A DNA stretch of 64,000 nt, from contig CAJNOL010000008.1 in assembly GCA_905250125.1 (NCBI GenBank), positions 62,001 through 126,000 of the forward strand, read 5' to 3'. The translations under genes and the position numbers were made by a program. Below the pieces are notes generated by a model. It did no database searches and was not told the origin of the DNA. It saw only the letters and a list, made by a program, of their open reading frames with translations. Source of the stretch: Rotaria sordida (Eukaryota; Rotifera; Eurotatoria; Philodinida; Philodinidae). Positions 36,601-49,067 of the stretch are shown one piece after another (position 1 is the stretch's first letter; each line of letters starts with the position of its first letter).

Positions 36601-37348
36601 TTGGATTAAGAATACCATTTCGACAGAGTGTAATAGCTTTTAATTTTGATTGTATATCAAAAATTTCATTTAAATAATCTTTAACTGATGTTGGCAATGT
36701 ATTCAATGGATAATCTTTAAAAAAAAGAACAAATCATATTCAAGACTTTTTTCTTATACTGTTAAATTACCTTGATTTGCTTCCTTGGAAAATGTTGGAT
36801 CATTTAAACCGGATGTCACGTCTTTAAATTGTTCAATAAACCAATAACAAACTTTTTCAACCCATAATGATGTATTATCTTTTGATGATTTATATAATTG
36901 TTTAAGTTTATCAACATTTATCTATTAAAATATGCAACTATATAAAAATTTAATTTATTAAAATTTTTTAACTAACATTTTGAAGTGCTTGTTTTAATGT
37001 TAATGTATTTGAACTTGGTTTATTAGGTTTAGTCATTTTAACCGATGGATTCTTTTCAATAGATGATGCGACAGGTTTTTGTGTTTTTACTTCACCTTGT
37101 TGATTTTCATTATTTTCACCTACTATTCGATCTTTCATAGAACTAAATGCACTATCCGAAAGTTTAATTGCTAAAAAACAATAATAATAAATCAAATATT
37201 CGAATTTGATTAATAATAATGTAAAAGAAATACTTTTGACTTCAGCTTTTGGCATAACAGGTATTCCCGATGGTTTAGTAGAAGATGAAGCGGATTTTGT
37301 TTTTGTTTTACCTGATACTGTTGTCCAATTTGTTTCGTTATTAGGCAT
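30631..37348 (-). CDS. TMEM214: TMEM214-like ER membrane protein
   Basis: Sixteen exons: 37234-37348, 36977-37170, 36771-36921, 36595-36714, 36436-36533, 36263-36376, 33708-33826, 33504-33654, 33334-33447, 33174-33262, 32932-33103, 32722-32869, 32578-32668, 32371-32518, 30754-30899 and 30631-30697. They give 678 residues; human TMEM214 is about 689. Order and motifs follow the family: MPNNETNWTTVSG start, TLKQALQNV, NTSLWVEKVCYW, DYPLNTLP, then RLLWAYSQVL. A hydrophobic stretch (about 496-522, IASILKLFVLLIISFF) and amphipathic helices lie near the C-terminus. In mammals TMEM214 is an ER protein linked to ER-stress apoptosis via caspase-4. Uncertain point: the exon 6 end (see findings). Introns 6 and 14 are swollen by repeats. 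Confidence 0.85.
31039..31294. repeat. Hairpin element in TMEM214 intron 14
   Basis: An inverted repeat with arms of about 120 bp (31039-31162 and 31172-31294) and almost no loop. Landmarks are TTGAGAACCTATGTGATCGA against, inverted, CTGAGAACCTCGATGCTCGA, and GTCCACAGATAAGCC against ATCCATAGATAGGTC. The arms look about three-quarters identical by eye. No coding capacity; likely a foldback transposon remnant. Confidence 0.7.
33959..34482. mobile_element. TTAA-flanked MITE, diverged copy in TMEM214 intron 6
   Basis: 524 bp bounded by TTAA (33959-33962 and 34479-34482). The ends read GAAACCACCTCCCTCTTTTT and, inverted, AAGGTGCTTCTCTCTGTTTT. Interior blocks TCAGATCGGACTGTAAATTT and AAAATTTCATGCAGATCGAT parallel those of the element at 14668. 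Non-coding. Confidence 0.7.
35207..36154. mobile_element. Long-inverted-repeat foldback element in TMEM214 intron 6
   Basis: About 948 bp. The outer arms (35207 to about 35440, inverted about 35940-36154) share CTTAC at the tips, ATATTCGTTTGATGAGT/ATATTCATTTGATGAGT, TTTGGTTTCCCGGGTCTTCG/TTTGGTTTTTTGGTCCTTCG and CGGGTCAAGTCAC/CGGGTCACTTG. A second inverted pair (35704-35768 with 35926-35990) lies inside. The core has GC-rich CTCGGGT/GGGTCGGGTC repeats, and no transposase. No clear target duplication was seen, so the exact ends may shift. Confidence 0.65.
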
Positions 37349-39389
37349 TTTTAATATATACCCGAAAAAAAGAATATAGGTAAAGTCTAAAAAAAAATAT
37401 ATATATATATTCAACGTTATGCTTTCAAAACAAAGAGACTATATAATGCATTGTTTTACTTTATCATGATTGTGTGCGTGTTATGCAGCGTGTCCATACT
37501 ACTGCTCGAAAAGTGACTGGTAATTTTAATGTAACCAATGGAAAATTTTGGTCCTTTTTTTGTATATATTAATGGAATATGATCTAATATAAGAATTTAT
37601 GGATCAAAACAATACCTGTTGATTTCCTCGAGCAAATATTTTTTTTTAACTTTAGACATAAAGAAAATATTTATGAAAATTAAAAAAAAAAAACAAAGAA
37701 GAGAAAAATTAGAGGTGAATATGAATTGAAATCAAATCACCAATCAATTCGAGCGATAGATCATCAATATTTTATTGGAAACTTGTGTATTAATAAATAT
37801 GCTATAGTTTGAATAAATTGAAAAATCAAAGAAAAAGCTAATTATAAAATGTCTTCGCATGGAAAAAAAACTATCATAACGTCAAACAAATGACATCATT
37901 TTATTTTTTTTTGCTGTCTAATGATCAATAAGCATATCATCAAAACCTTATTAGAAGTTTTCTTTTGAACATATTAATTTATCGTTGGAATACGAACGTA
38001 ATCTATAGCGTGAAAGTCTTGGTACAAAATATTTGCTCCTTGTTCGGCCACTAAAAAAGACAATTGATTAGAGTTAGTTAGAACCAGAATTTTTTGTTGT
38101 GTCCAAATATATATTTAAATTTTCTTTCTATGGTAAGATTGAACAACTAGTAGTAAATTTAGTGGAAAAGTCTAAGACTATGTCTGCACACAGAAAAATA
38201 GCGGTTTCGACGCAGTTCTTAGTTTGTGTCTTGGAATAACTTCAACTCAACGTTATTGTAGAGTACTGAATTCTGTAGAAAATGAGATATTACAATAAAC
38301 GAAATCTTATCTATGCGTTTCTACTAAAGAGCTAGTTTCTATAGGAATCACTGTTTCAAAAACTACTTTTAAAAATACAATCTCTAATGCCAGATAAAAA
38401 AAGAATAGTAGATAACACGCTTTGTAGAGCGAATTTTACTCTATAAAACTGAGTCATAAAAAGCTGTTTCATATTTAGAATTTGATAGGTTTTAATTGAA
38501 ATATAAAATTGACTAAAATAATATTCTGTACAACCATTAGCTTGGACGTTTTGAAACAATCTGATGATAATGGTTCAATCTTATCCCAACAGGAAATTAT
38601 GAATACATATTCGGGAAGAGCGATCACCTAACTAATTCTCGCTCAAATCCGCTGTCTTCAAGTGACCGAAAAATAAATAAGTATTTTGTGTCAAGACTTT
38701 TGCATCATAGATTTTGTTTAATCAATATTTGCACAAATCGAAAATTGACAAGAATATACGATTCATACTGTGGATTGACATTTTTCTTCTCAATATATCT
38801 GATACCTGTGTACGCTGTTATTATTAAAGATTGATTCAATTTGAATTACTACAATGTCAATCGAAAAGTGAAAAAGTTTTATAACAGTTATGCAAAGTCA
38901 TCATATCACTTGCAGAGTGTTTATTTATTTTCTTTCAAAGTAGAACTACAAATTTTCACATTCTCATTTATTCTATAATTATATTTTGATCTTCTTTCTA
39001 TTTCAAATCTATTATTAATCTTTAACAAAAAACATCCTATTCTTTAAATACAATACTTTTCCGTAAATAATGATATTTTATTTGTTATTATCAATCACCA
39101 GATTTAATTGATTTCCAAAATAAGAAAAAAAATAACAATATTTATATACAGACGAGAAAAAAAAATAGCAAAAATTCCAGATCAAACAAACAGAAAAAAT
39201 ATAATGTTCCCCTTATTTGTTTTGCAGAAACAAATTTTGTCAGAAAATAATAGCCAACAAAATGTAAGAAGTTGATATGATATGAGTTAAGTACATAAAT
39301 ATATGATAATTTTAACATTATATATAAATAAAGATACACAAATAATGATGCACAGAAAACAATAAGAATAAATAACAGACAATTTCAAT
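37349..39389. other. Intergenic between SUCO-like and TMEM214-like genes
   Basis: About 2 kb without a supported gene. The part above 37348 is the TMEM214-like promoter; the part below 39389 is the SUCO-like 3' UTR and flank. AT-rich, nothing else recognised. Confidence 0.45.
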
Positions 39390-42300
39390 TTAAGTTTGCA
39401 TGCCACTTAATGATAATAAATGTTGAGTTTGTTTTAATGGTTTTTTTTTAATTTTATGTTCAGTTCTATGAATACCATTTTCTTTTATTTTCGATAATGG
39501 TAAATCAGGTACACGCTGAGAACGATTAGGATTTGAATCATTTGAATCAGTTGATAATTTTCGTTTTTTGATACCATTACAAATAAGTGAAATATCATTC
39601 ATATTATCACCATCGTTATCATCATCATCATCATCATTATTTTCGACTTGTTTAACTAAAACAAAAAAAAAACAATTTAATATCGAAAAACTAAAAATGA
39701 AAAAAAAACACACTATTATAGAGTTTTTCATATTCGTTATTAATATATTTTAATTTTCGTCGTAAATGAACTAAACTACATGTTGACCACAAGCACCAAA
39801 TAAATAAACAAAGTATTATAAAAAGAATTAATGGAATCCATGCTTCAAGTTTTATTAAACGAGATGACATTTGAGTGAAATTTTCTTCTAATCGATTTAA
39901 ATATTCTTCTAAATTTTCTAACTAAAAATAAATATTAATCAAAAAAAAAAATTATCAAATAAGAATCAAAATAATAATGAATTACTCTTTCATCAGCTGC
40001 TTGTGATGATTTTAGAAGAAGATCAGTTGTCTGTTGGGTTTCATCAAGTTTTTTTCTATAGAAATAAAAATTTTTATAGAGAAAAGCCATCATTTATTAT
40101 TAAATAAATACATACACATAATGTTGACTAAGCTCTTGTAAATATCGATTACTTAATGTTAAATTAAAATTCAGTTTTTCAATTATTTTAAATAATTCTG
40201 GTAATGATTTTGTATTCAGTAACATGCTTTTAAGCCATGGACTTGAAATAATAGGTAGTATTGCTTCGTTATTATTATTATTTATTGTAGATGATGATGA
40301 AGATGTTGTTGTTGTGGTTGTTGTTGGTGGTGGTGGTGTTACAGTCACAATCTCATCAATGTTATTACTATCAATCGAATTTTCAGTTAAATTAACATCC
40401 ATATTAATTGTTTCAATAGTAGACGATTGGGAAGAACTTTGATTCGTTATATTCGATGATATTTGTGATTCGGGCGCCATAAATGTTTCGTTTGAAGTAT
40501 TGTTCGAAAAATTTTGTTCATTAGCACGATTTAGTTTATGATCAACATGAGTTTCGTTCAATAAAGTATTGTTAAGTTTTAGCATAGATTTATTATTAGA
40601 CAAATTTTGACCTAGGATAGATATTAGAATAATATATAAATTAGATGATTGAAACAAGACATTGCGGATTGACTCAAACTTCCATTATTCATTTACTTGT
40701 GCTTGTTTTACATACTATCTTATCTCAACTGTCTGTTGGAGATTTCTTAGACATCTACAAGGTCCTAAAAATGCATTACAGAAGTGTGTGGTGTCTCTGG
40801 ATTGTCGGTGGACACGGAGTCGTGCTTTTAGGTTACCCACCTACGAGTAAGGTATTAAACATATCTGCCTAACGAGCAAAGTCAAACAAAATGCATAAAT
40901 AGAAATAAGTTTACGTTATTCAGTGGATAAAACGCGAGATCATGTCTACAAAAAGTGAAAAAAAATGCATCGACAAGTAACTTAAGCAACAACCTCCCTG
41001 ATCAAAGAAGCTGAATCTCCTACACTATATCTATAACAATGGGCATCATCGAAACTAAGTCGTTGCGGCCTGGAGATACTCTCTGGAACAAAAGTCAATG
41101 TACGACATCATCGACAATTAAACAAAACATTCCTGGAATGAACATCACTGCATCTTCTACAGCGCATAAAGACTATTTCTTCTTTCTTCTATTGTACTAT
41201 GTTTGATTTTCACCTCACATCGATAGGTAAGAGTAATTAAATAATAAAAAACAAATTTATCACAAAAGTCGATGTATGTCACAATATAAAATGTGTAAAT
41301 GTTTTGTATTTTGTTATGACTAAGATAAAACACTTTCGAAGAAAACAGAAACTATTTACTACAATTTAATATACTTATCTATTAAATAAATTAAATTTTT
41401 TGTCAAATATTTCAGACAATAATGTCTAGTTGACTACGAAAGATTTAACCTAAAACCTATTAAAAATAGTTCTATTACTGTACAGAAATAGATGAAGCTG
41501 TCTCGTGCTCATGCTCAAGGTTGTACACTTCGTACGCTTCTTTACTTTCTCGGTAAACACATTTCGAAAGTGCGAAATCGTATCTTCGATGGAATTTCAG
41601 CAGGAATAGAATCATGATATAGAGCAACATATACTGCATGAAAGTTTGTATAATGTTGCATAGGTATGCGCTAGATAACTACGTCTATCTCTATTACTGC
41701 ATTTGTCTTCATAGGATAAGAAAAATCTACTCACTAATACGGTATCATATGAACTTATCATAACGCTTTAAAAAAAAGAAAACATTTGTCCAAACCCGAA
41801 AATTGACATGAAAATGTATTTGATGAATTAAATTAAGATGAATCTCTTACTTTCATCAGCAATCATTACAGTATCATTAGTAGAAATAGTTAAATTTTTT
41901 TCACTAATATTCTGATTTAATTCAGCATTTACATTTATTGTTATTGTGTCATTTAATTCAATTAATTTTTCTTTTTTACATACAAATTGATTTGTTATTA
42001 TATGATAATATCCACATGGATTATTATATAGATTTAATGTTGATATCATTTGATTATTTCTATTCGTATTATTATTTATCATTAATGGACATTGACAACA
42101 ATAATTTAATTTATAACAAGTATGTAATAAATATACAGTACATGTATCAAATTTTGACCATGTACCACGAAGAAATTCAGCAATACATTGTTTAAATGTA
42201 TCCCTTAGACGCCATGTATTAATGCTATCATTAGTTATTGAACCATGTAAAACGGCTTGATGACAATTAGTTTTTAACACATTAATTTCTGTTATTGGCA

Positions 42301-45300
42301 TTGATGTTGTTGATGGTATACCACGTGTAGTTTGTCGACGAAAAACTCTTTTTGCTAAATCAAGTATAGCTGAACCAATAATACCACCAACTTGTTGATC
42401 ATTTGATAAATTATCATTATCATTATCATCATCATCATCATCATTTTCATCTTGAATATTTAATAAAGTTTTTGAATCAATTAAATTTGTATTTTCTTCC
42501 ATTGTCATTATTTCATCTTCAACATTTGATCCATGTACACGTACAACACTTAATGGACAATAATGTTCATGTCCATGAAAATCTAATAATTCAAATTTAA
42601 CATATTTCATATAAGTTGTAGATTCCATTGTTTGAAAACTTTGTATTGTACGATTAAATGATGCATTAAATGTACCCAAATGATGACGATTCCAATCTTT
42701 TGCAGGATACCTTAAATATTTAACAAATAGAATTTTGGAGAAAAATAATCTATATTATCTTGATCAGTTTTTGTCTTCTTAAGATAATAGTAAGTCTCTT
42801 ATTTAGATCAACTATTAAAATATGGTATTGTTCTGTTGAGTTATGATGTATAAAGCAATTCATTGAAAGTATAGAATAATATAAGACAATTTTTCAAATG
42901 TGATTCTCTGTTTTACAAAATGATAAATATCAACTTTGAAATATTCAAAGGTTTCTTTTTTTAGATTTTCATTGAATCCTTTATGAGAAATAAGTTAAGC
43001 GAGTATGATTCCTATATTATATTTTACCGAAGAATATATCATATTTGTAGTGACAGAGCCAGGGATGTGGAAAAGTTGGTTCCGCTCACTCTGAGAGCTT
43101 TTGAAAGCTATGTAAAGTAATCCATTATATAGATTAGAATAGACTCAACCCACCATAAGCTGAAATACTGAATCTATCACTACATATCTGTCTGTAAAGA
43201 TTGAATCGAACTAAACGTAGTATCATATGTTTATACATATCAATATTATTTTGATAATAATAGAAAAATTTTTCAGAAACATTTGCAAATGTTTTTTAAA
43301 TAATTTTATTCAGTTGTTTTTTCTACAATGTTCATTCGCTTTTGATAAAAATATAATTATTTTGTTTTTTTATCTTAATCATTTTATTCACATCAGAGAC
43401 CGTCATCAGGACAGGGCAATCTGATGCTCTGCTAACATTTTTTCGTAAAAAGTCATTTGAAATCGTTTCCTAAATGTAATCATGAATCTTTTAGAATGTG
43501 TGTCATCTATTTGATTCTACCAGTTAGTGATGATTTCATGTTTTCGATTGGTTTCATTAGAACTTGTATATATGATACTTATTTTAATTTATCATCGTTC
43601 AATATGAACTCTTTCAATTTCGAAGACATGCAACATGTCTTATCAAATTATAAGTATGTCAAGCAAATAATAATAAAATGAATCGTGATCTACAGCTAAA
43701 TGATGATGAAAGATTTTGATTCAATTTAATGATGATATCCACTAATAAAGAATCCTTGTTTTCATTGACAGATATCTTATTTTTGTCTGAATATGTTAAT
43801 GGTGTCATGCATAGACATCAACGTGACCAAAATTTTTTGGTCACGATCGTTGCCATAGTAACTATGAGTCATGGTAGTCACGCCAGTTTCTATCGGAACG
43901 GCTATTTTCTTTTTCTCAAAATAGCATACGCTTCTGTCCTAATAGAAGACCCCCATTGGAGAAAATACATGCGAGACCTAAGAAGATTCCCCTCAGAAAA
44001 TCCAAGTTTTCGAAGAAAAGTCGAAGTCGAGATTTTACTATAGGAAGATGCACCAAAGTCTCCTCTTTCAGAATATCTATGACTTAGCGCAAAATGATTT
44101 GATTTTGACGGACTTATCGTCTAAAACTTGGCTTCTACTATCATATTTTTCGAGAAATTTGTACGGTTTTTTAGGCTGCTTTCTCTTTGCATCCGCATTT
44201 CGCAAAGTTTTTTTTATATTAATCACTACGAGACTCTTAACACTTAAGATTAAGATGACATATTTATAGATTGTCCTGAATACTGATATATAATTCAGGT
44301 GTGTTTCGCAAAAATCGATTTCTAAAACATATTTAGCCTTTTTCTCAAAATCAGTTTTTTTCGAGCATACCGTTTACGCGGGGAAGGTTTTTTTAACAAC
44401 GACTCAATAGGGAAATGATAATTTTTTTTTATTGTATAGAAAACAGTTAGGAATAGATCCTCATAGAGCCTGATTTTTGAATTTCTCTATTGATGAAATA
44501 AAAAACCTACATATTTCATTTTTATCAGCGTTTTTTGACCATGAATTCGAGAATTTTTCGGAAAAGGTTTTTTAAAAAACAAACAAAGGAAATTTCAAAA
44601 ATCGGGCTCTGTGAGGATCTAGCCCTAAAGGTGCTCTACAACTTAAAAACCGCTCCGGCATGTTAGCTCGTATCCTGACTGCAAAAAACCTTGCCCGTGT
44701 ACGGAGTATTTTTGATCAATACATTGACTGTAACTCGTTAGTGCATTGGAGGTTTATGAGGAATATTTCACCCATAATCTATCCTAGTCTAAACTAATAT
44801 GCTTCGAAAATTCGATTGAAATCAGACGAAAAACAACAAAGTTGGTTTCTGAGGGGTCCTCTTAATTTAAGACCTCATTCAATTGATTAATTTTTCACAA
44901 AATGACAACTTCGTTTACTGGATTTACACCGTAATATGCCTAGTTTTCAGAATTTTGAGCTGAAATCTTAACTGAGTGTTTTCAACATTTTATTTAGGCT
45001 TTCAAAATTCTAAAAATTCCTCCTCAAAGCCTCAAAATCGCTTTGTCTTTCCGAAGAACCTTTTTAGTTAAAAGCTGTAAAAACAAAGGAGACACAATAG
45101 AAAATCCTCTAAAAAACTTTTGCGGTTGGACACAATAGAAAACATTGGGTTTTCTCGTGTGGAAGGGCGAGAGGTAATATAACAGATAAACGAACAAGAT
45201 TAGGTATTAAAAAAAATTGGTCAATTTATGTTTTTGAGAAAAAGTCTTAAAGTTCTTGAAATTTTATTTGACCAAAGTCTGAATAGAAATGAGCGAAATC

Positions 45301-47493
45301 AGAACAAATAGAAAAATGATCAATCATCAAGTAGGTCATCTGATACAAGTTAAAAGAGTCAACAATATATGAAAATAACATTATTTTTGTTCAAGGAGAC
45401 GATAATATTTTTTAATGGTACATTTTTTTCTAAAGTATTTCTATACAAATGATTTAAAATATATTAATATTGGGTATATTTTTTCTGATATTGTGATTGT
45501 ATTGATTCTATTTCTTCGTTTTGAGTTATCTCAATTAGAAAAGGATATTGATACATATTAAAAGAATACTAAATATAATATTTAATTCTCCGACGAAGTT
45601 TGAAAATAGTTGTCATAGAGCTATACTGAAAATATATGGTGACTGGCCGTGACCAGGTTTTGGTCACGGTCACGACTTTTTTCAAAACATGGTCACGATC
45701 ATGACTCACGGCAGTCACGCCGATGTCTAGTCACGCATTCATGCTAAAAAAAGGCAAGATATTGGACAACAAAAAAAAAAGAAAAATTTCTTCAATAAGA
45801 ATAAACTAAAATGACACTATTTTTACTCAATTCTAATCTAATTTTTTAGTCATCAAGTTTTACTTTTTTAATGTTAAGATTTTTTTGAATTCTCTCTAAT
45901 CGCTTAAAAAGGTTTGTCCATTTTTATTAATTAAAATTCATCAATGCATTTTAATCAATACAAGAAATTAGGAAAAAATTCTTAAAATTAGAAAAAAAAC
46001 CAAAACAGAGACTTAAAATTCGAGTATAATTGAATAAAAATTGTACAATTTTAATCGATTTATAATAGATTTATAATCATTTTTATACATGAGAAACATT
46101 CTTTTGAAATTATATAAAAAAGGTATGCGCACTGAATATAAACATGATAAAAATTTTTCGTTATGTCACTAACCTAGTTTATAGTTGACCTCAGTTTACA
46201 TGAGCTCAAGGCGGCCTGCCCTGTAATGGTCTCTGATTCATATTAGAATATCGAAAGTTATATTTTATACTGTAAAATTTTATCTACCTGTCTGATGAAG
46301 AAACTCGGAATGTTTTCGGAACACTTGAAAAAAGTTCAAAATTGGCTATTTCAATATTGAGAATACGAATTGATTCACATAGTTCAATAACAAACCTACG
46401 GAAACATTTTAGAGAAATTAATTCAATTGTAGAAATGATTTTCTTACCAAATTTTTGCATTACATGGATTAAGCATATATTCATCAGGTGATGAAGATAA
46501 AATCGATGGAACATTTTGTGCTTCAACATTATGTGCAAGAATTTTTGCACCACATGATGCACTAGCAAAATTTTTACGAAGTTTGCCTTTTTTTGACGAA
46601 CCTGTTGTAGATGTCATTTGCGGGATATTTGTCGATGATGAAATTCCTTTTGATGAACCTGTTGAAGTTGTTTCAGATGGTACATTATTATGATTAGCAA
46701 TTTCATCTTTTTCTATTTATATATATAAAACAGATATTCTTTAAATTAATTTTATTAAAATAAAAAAAAACTAACTTAATAAATCAGCTTGAAGTTGTTG
46801 TTGTTTCCATTCTTCAAATGAATTAATACTTGATCGATTACTTTTGGATGAAGATGGTGTTGCTTGTTGTTGATCATCCGTACTTTGATTGTCTACCATT
46901 TGTGGACTGAAAATAAAAATAATAGTAAAAATTTATTTCATTTAATTAATAACATACGAAGCTGTCGGTCTAGGTACTTCATCAATAATATCTGATTTAT
47001 TTTCTGTTGATCTATAAAAATGATCAAATCATACATTTGAAACAACAAAAACAAAAAATTATTTACATTATCGGTCCATCATTAGCTACTATTGATACAA
47101 GCTCAGGTGATTTTGTTTCAGAATTCTAAAATATATAGTTATGAATTATCTATTGATATAAATATTAAATACTTACTGAATCTGATAAAATATTACCATT
47201 TGATTGTGAAATATGTTCATCAATAGCATCAGTCTGCTTGTTCTCATCAGTCTATCAAATATAAATTTTTTTCGATAAATAAAAAAAAATAACAAAACTT
47301 TTACTTGGCCAGGAATAGAATTTTGTTCGACTGGATCCGTAGAAGTAATTGATGAAATATGAATAAATGACAATAAACTGATGATAAATATTGTTCTAAA
47401 TATAATTGTTTAATATAAAAATAGTAACAATGTCGAATATAATCATATGACTTACAAAATACTGAATTTTGTTGATCTAATGCACACGCCCAT
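39390..47493 (-). CDS. SUCO: SUN domain-containing protein, SUCO/OPT/SLP1 family
   Basis: Thirteen exons: 47456-47493, 47305-47395, 47177-47251, 47067-47125, 46958-47011, 46776-46906, 46448-46712, 46288-46395, 41851-42710, 40116-40611, 39986-40055, 39714-39921 and 39390-39655. They give 906 residues in consistent phase. A hydrophobic signal/anchor lies at about 10-25. SFEEWKQQ (135-142) is the SLP1/OPT-type motif before the SUN domain. The SUN domain (about 197-337) shows [43 protein letters not shown] and [12 protein letters not shown], very close to human SUCO. A low-complexity D/N/S/T linker, a coiled-coil region ([16 protein letters not shown]) and a membrane helix (about 777-797, [15 protein letters not shown]) follow, then a basic tail. 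By family it is a glycosylated ER/nuclear-envelope protein aiding folding or secretion. Intron 8 holds a hAT-like element and intron 9 is also large. Confidence 0.93.
43812..45729. mobile_element. hAT-like non-autonomous DNA transposon in SUCO intron 8
   Basis: About 1.9 kb with inverted tips TAGACATCAACGTGAC and, inverted, TAGACATCGGCGTGAC. Eight-base flanks GTCATGCA (43804-43811) and GTCACGCA (45730-45737) differ by one base, as in an aged 8-bp hAT target duplication. Subterminal GGTCACG/CGTGACC repeats crowd both ends, typical transposase-binding arrays. No transposase frame was found; the 104-residue frame at 43729 is not recognisable. Confidence 0.75.
44449..44630. repeat. Inverted repeat inside the hAT-like element
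   Basis: AGATCCTCATAGAGCCTGAT (near 44457) is inverted as ATCGGGCTCTGTGAGGATCT (near 44601). The arms extend to about 45 bp with a loop of about 90 bp. It may be a nested foldback insertion. Confidence 0.7.
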
Positions 47494-47706
47494 TCATAAA
47501 AAAAGAAAATAAATATTAATGGTGGGAGATAATCAGGGACGGAATTTATCTGAAATAGACATGATACACGTCAAAAGTGATCATAGGAATGTTCTACGCA
47601 AAAAAAAACATTCTTATTTTTCTTGTTTTTTTCTTTCTTCTTCGTAAAGCTTTAACAATAATAATTGTAACAAAAGAAAACACAAATTTTTGTTTTTTAT
47701 TGTTCA

Positions 47707-48304
47707 TTAATCAGTTTTGGCAAATGATGGTTCAAGTTTATTGATTTTATCAATAATTTCATCGAATAATTCTTTATATTCAGGATGGGAACGGATCATC
47801 AATAAACAACATGTTCGATTGGCACGAATTACACTACCTAAATCTTCTTTTGATGGTACAAATACATATGGAATATTTGCTTCTTCTAAAATTAGAAAAA
47901 AAAATACATAGAAAATTTTTATTAAAATTCATTTCTAAAATAGAATAATTACCACAAACAACAGGCATATGACTATAAATATCAATTGGTGTTACATTAC
48001 CAGCAAATACAACAAGACCTTTTTCTCCACGACGAATATATTTTTGCGTTTCACGTAAACCTAATCGAATATAATTTTTTTGTTTAGCAGCTTGTTTAAT
48101 ACATTTAAATAATTTTTTTGCTAATTTTTTAGGTGCAACAGGCGATGCCATAGCATTCATATATTTAAATTTTTCTTCATAAGTTAGACCTGTATTTTCT
48201 GTTTCATTTGTTGTTCCATTTTCACCTTTATTTGCTGTACTTGTATCCATATCTTCATCTTGTTGATTTGTATTATTTGTACTATGTTTTTTATCTTTTG
48301 TCAT
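47707..48304 (-). CDS. NHP2: H/ACA ribonucleoprotein subunit NHP2
   Basis: Two exons (47953-48304 and 47707-47885) join in phase to 176 residues. An acidic, Thr/Asn-rich N-terminal extension of about 45 residues precedes the L7Ae/NHP2 RNA-binding fold. That fold includes SPVAPKKLAKKLFKCIKQA, LRETQKYIRRGEKGLVVFAG, PIDIYSHMPVVCEEANIPY and VFVPSKEDLGSV. NHP2 is a core protein of H/ACA snoRNPs (rRNA pseudouridylation) and telomerase RNP, in nucleolus and Cajal bodies. Its stop is only 213 bp upstream of the SUCO-like start on the same strand. Confidence 0.95.
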
Positions 48305-48550
48305 TCTTTTTTTTGTTTTGTTTTTGAAACTTAATTGAGTTTATAGACTTGTCTATAGAAATAGCGGCTATGAATAAATACAATTGTACCACGTGAAATG
48401 AGATGATTCATCAATACACATAGATCTGATTGGATAGTATATCTGTTTGAAGAGGAATATATTAGCGCCACTCTTTGTTTATTAGTTGCAGACAAAATAA
48501 TTCGATTATTGTTTTTGTTGTTGTTATTGTTGTTTTATTTTTGAAATCAA
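48305..48550. promoter_or_regulatory. Shared divergent promoter region
   Basis: The 246 bp between the NHP2 start codon (minus) and the start of the small lysine-rich gene (plus) must hold both promoters. No TATA box is obvious; there are TTG/TTGTT repeats next to 48520-48545. Confidence 0.55.
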
Positions 48551-49067
48551 ATGAAGAAAATGCGTGGTAAAAAGAAAAAGCAACAACGACAACGTAAATG
48601 TCGTGCAAATGAAACAATTAAAAGAACTTCATCAAATAAAATAAACAATTCAAATCGTTCGTCTTGTATAGTAACTAAAAATTTTGAAATATTTGTTACT
48701 GATTTTCTAACTGATCCATGTGGTTTACCTGTTGAATTAAGAGACTGTGTTTTAGTTGATGGAACAACATCATTGAATGATACATCAGGTTTTATATAAG
48801 AAGAAACAAAAACAAGTTAATAATTATATATGTTTCAATATTTATTTAGATAATTGTTCATCTAATAATTGTCAAGTTTTAAAAAAGATCTTTGGAAATA
48901 ATGAATCAATTGATCGAATGGTTAAAAATTCTGTTCCATTAATAGTCGATGGTAAAATTTATTTTATCTGAGTTTTATTGTTTTAAAATAATGTTTTGCT
49001 TTTTTTTAAAGAGTCATCGGAAAAAGCAAATAAAAGTGAACAGGATGAATATCTGACAAGGATTTAG
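48551..49067 (+). CDS. Small lysine-rich protein of unknown function
   Basis: Three exons (48551-48788, 48850-48951 and 49012-49067) join in phase to 131 residues. The splice sites are G|GTTTTA...TTTAG, G|GTAAAA...AAAG. The N-terminus is extremely basic (KKMRGKKKKQQRQRKCR), suggesting a nuclear/nucleolar signal or RNA binding. A compact segment with FEIFVTDFLTDPCGLPVELRD and a Cys pair (NCSSNNCQVLKKIFG) follows. The tail is acidic. I recognise no family. The head-to-head position with NHP2 makes a nucleolar or ribosome-related role possible, but that is inference. The start could instead be the second Met, M4. Confidence 0.6.

Noticed and set aside
40645..40872. Plus-strand frame of 75 residues in SUCO intron 9
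   Set aside because: A competing frame in the same place, no homology recognised, and the intron is transcribed from the other strand; not supported as a gene.
41938..42600. Plus-strand Y/H-rich frames
   Set aside because: Antisense shadows of the large SUCO exon 9 and its Asp-rich linker.
43729..44269. Frames of 104 and 73 residues as a possible transposase
   Set aside because: No DDE/hAT motifs; the first begins outside the element's left tip, so it cannot be its transposase.
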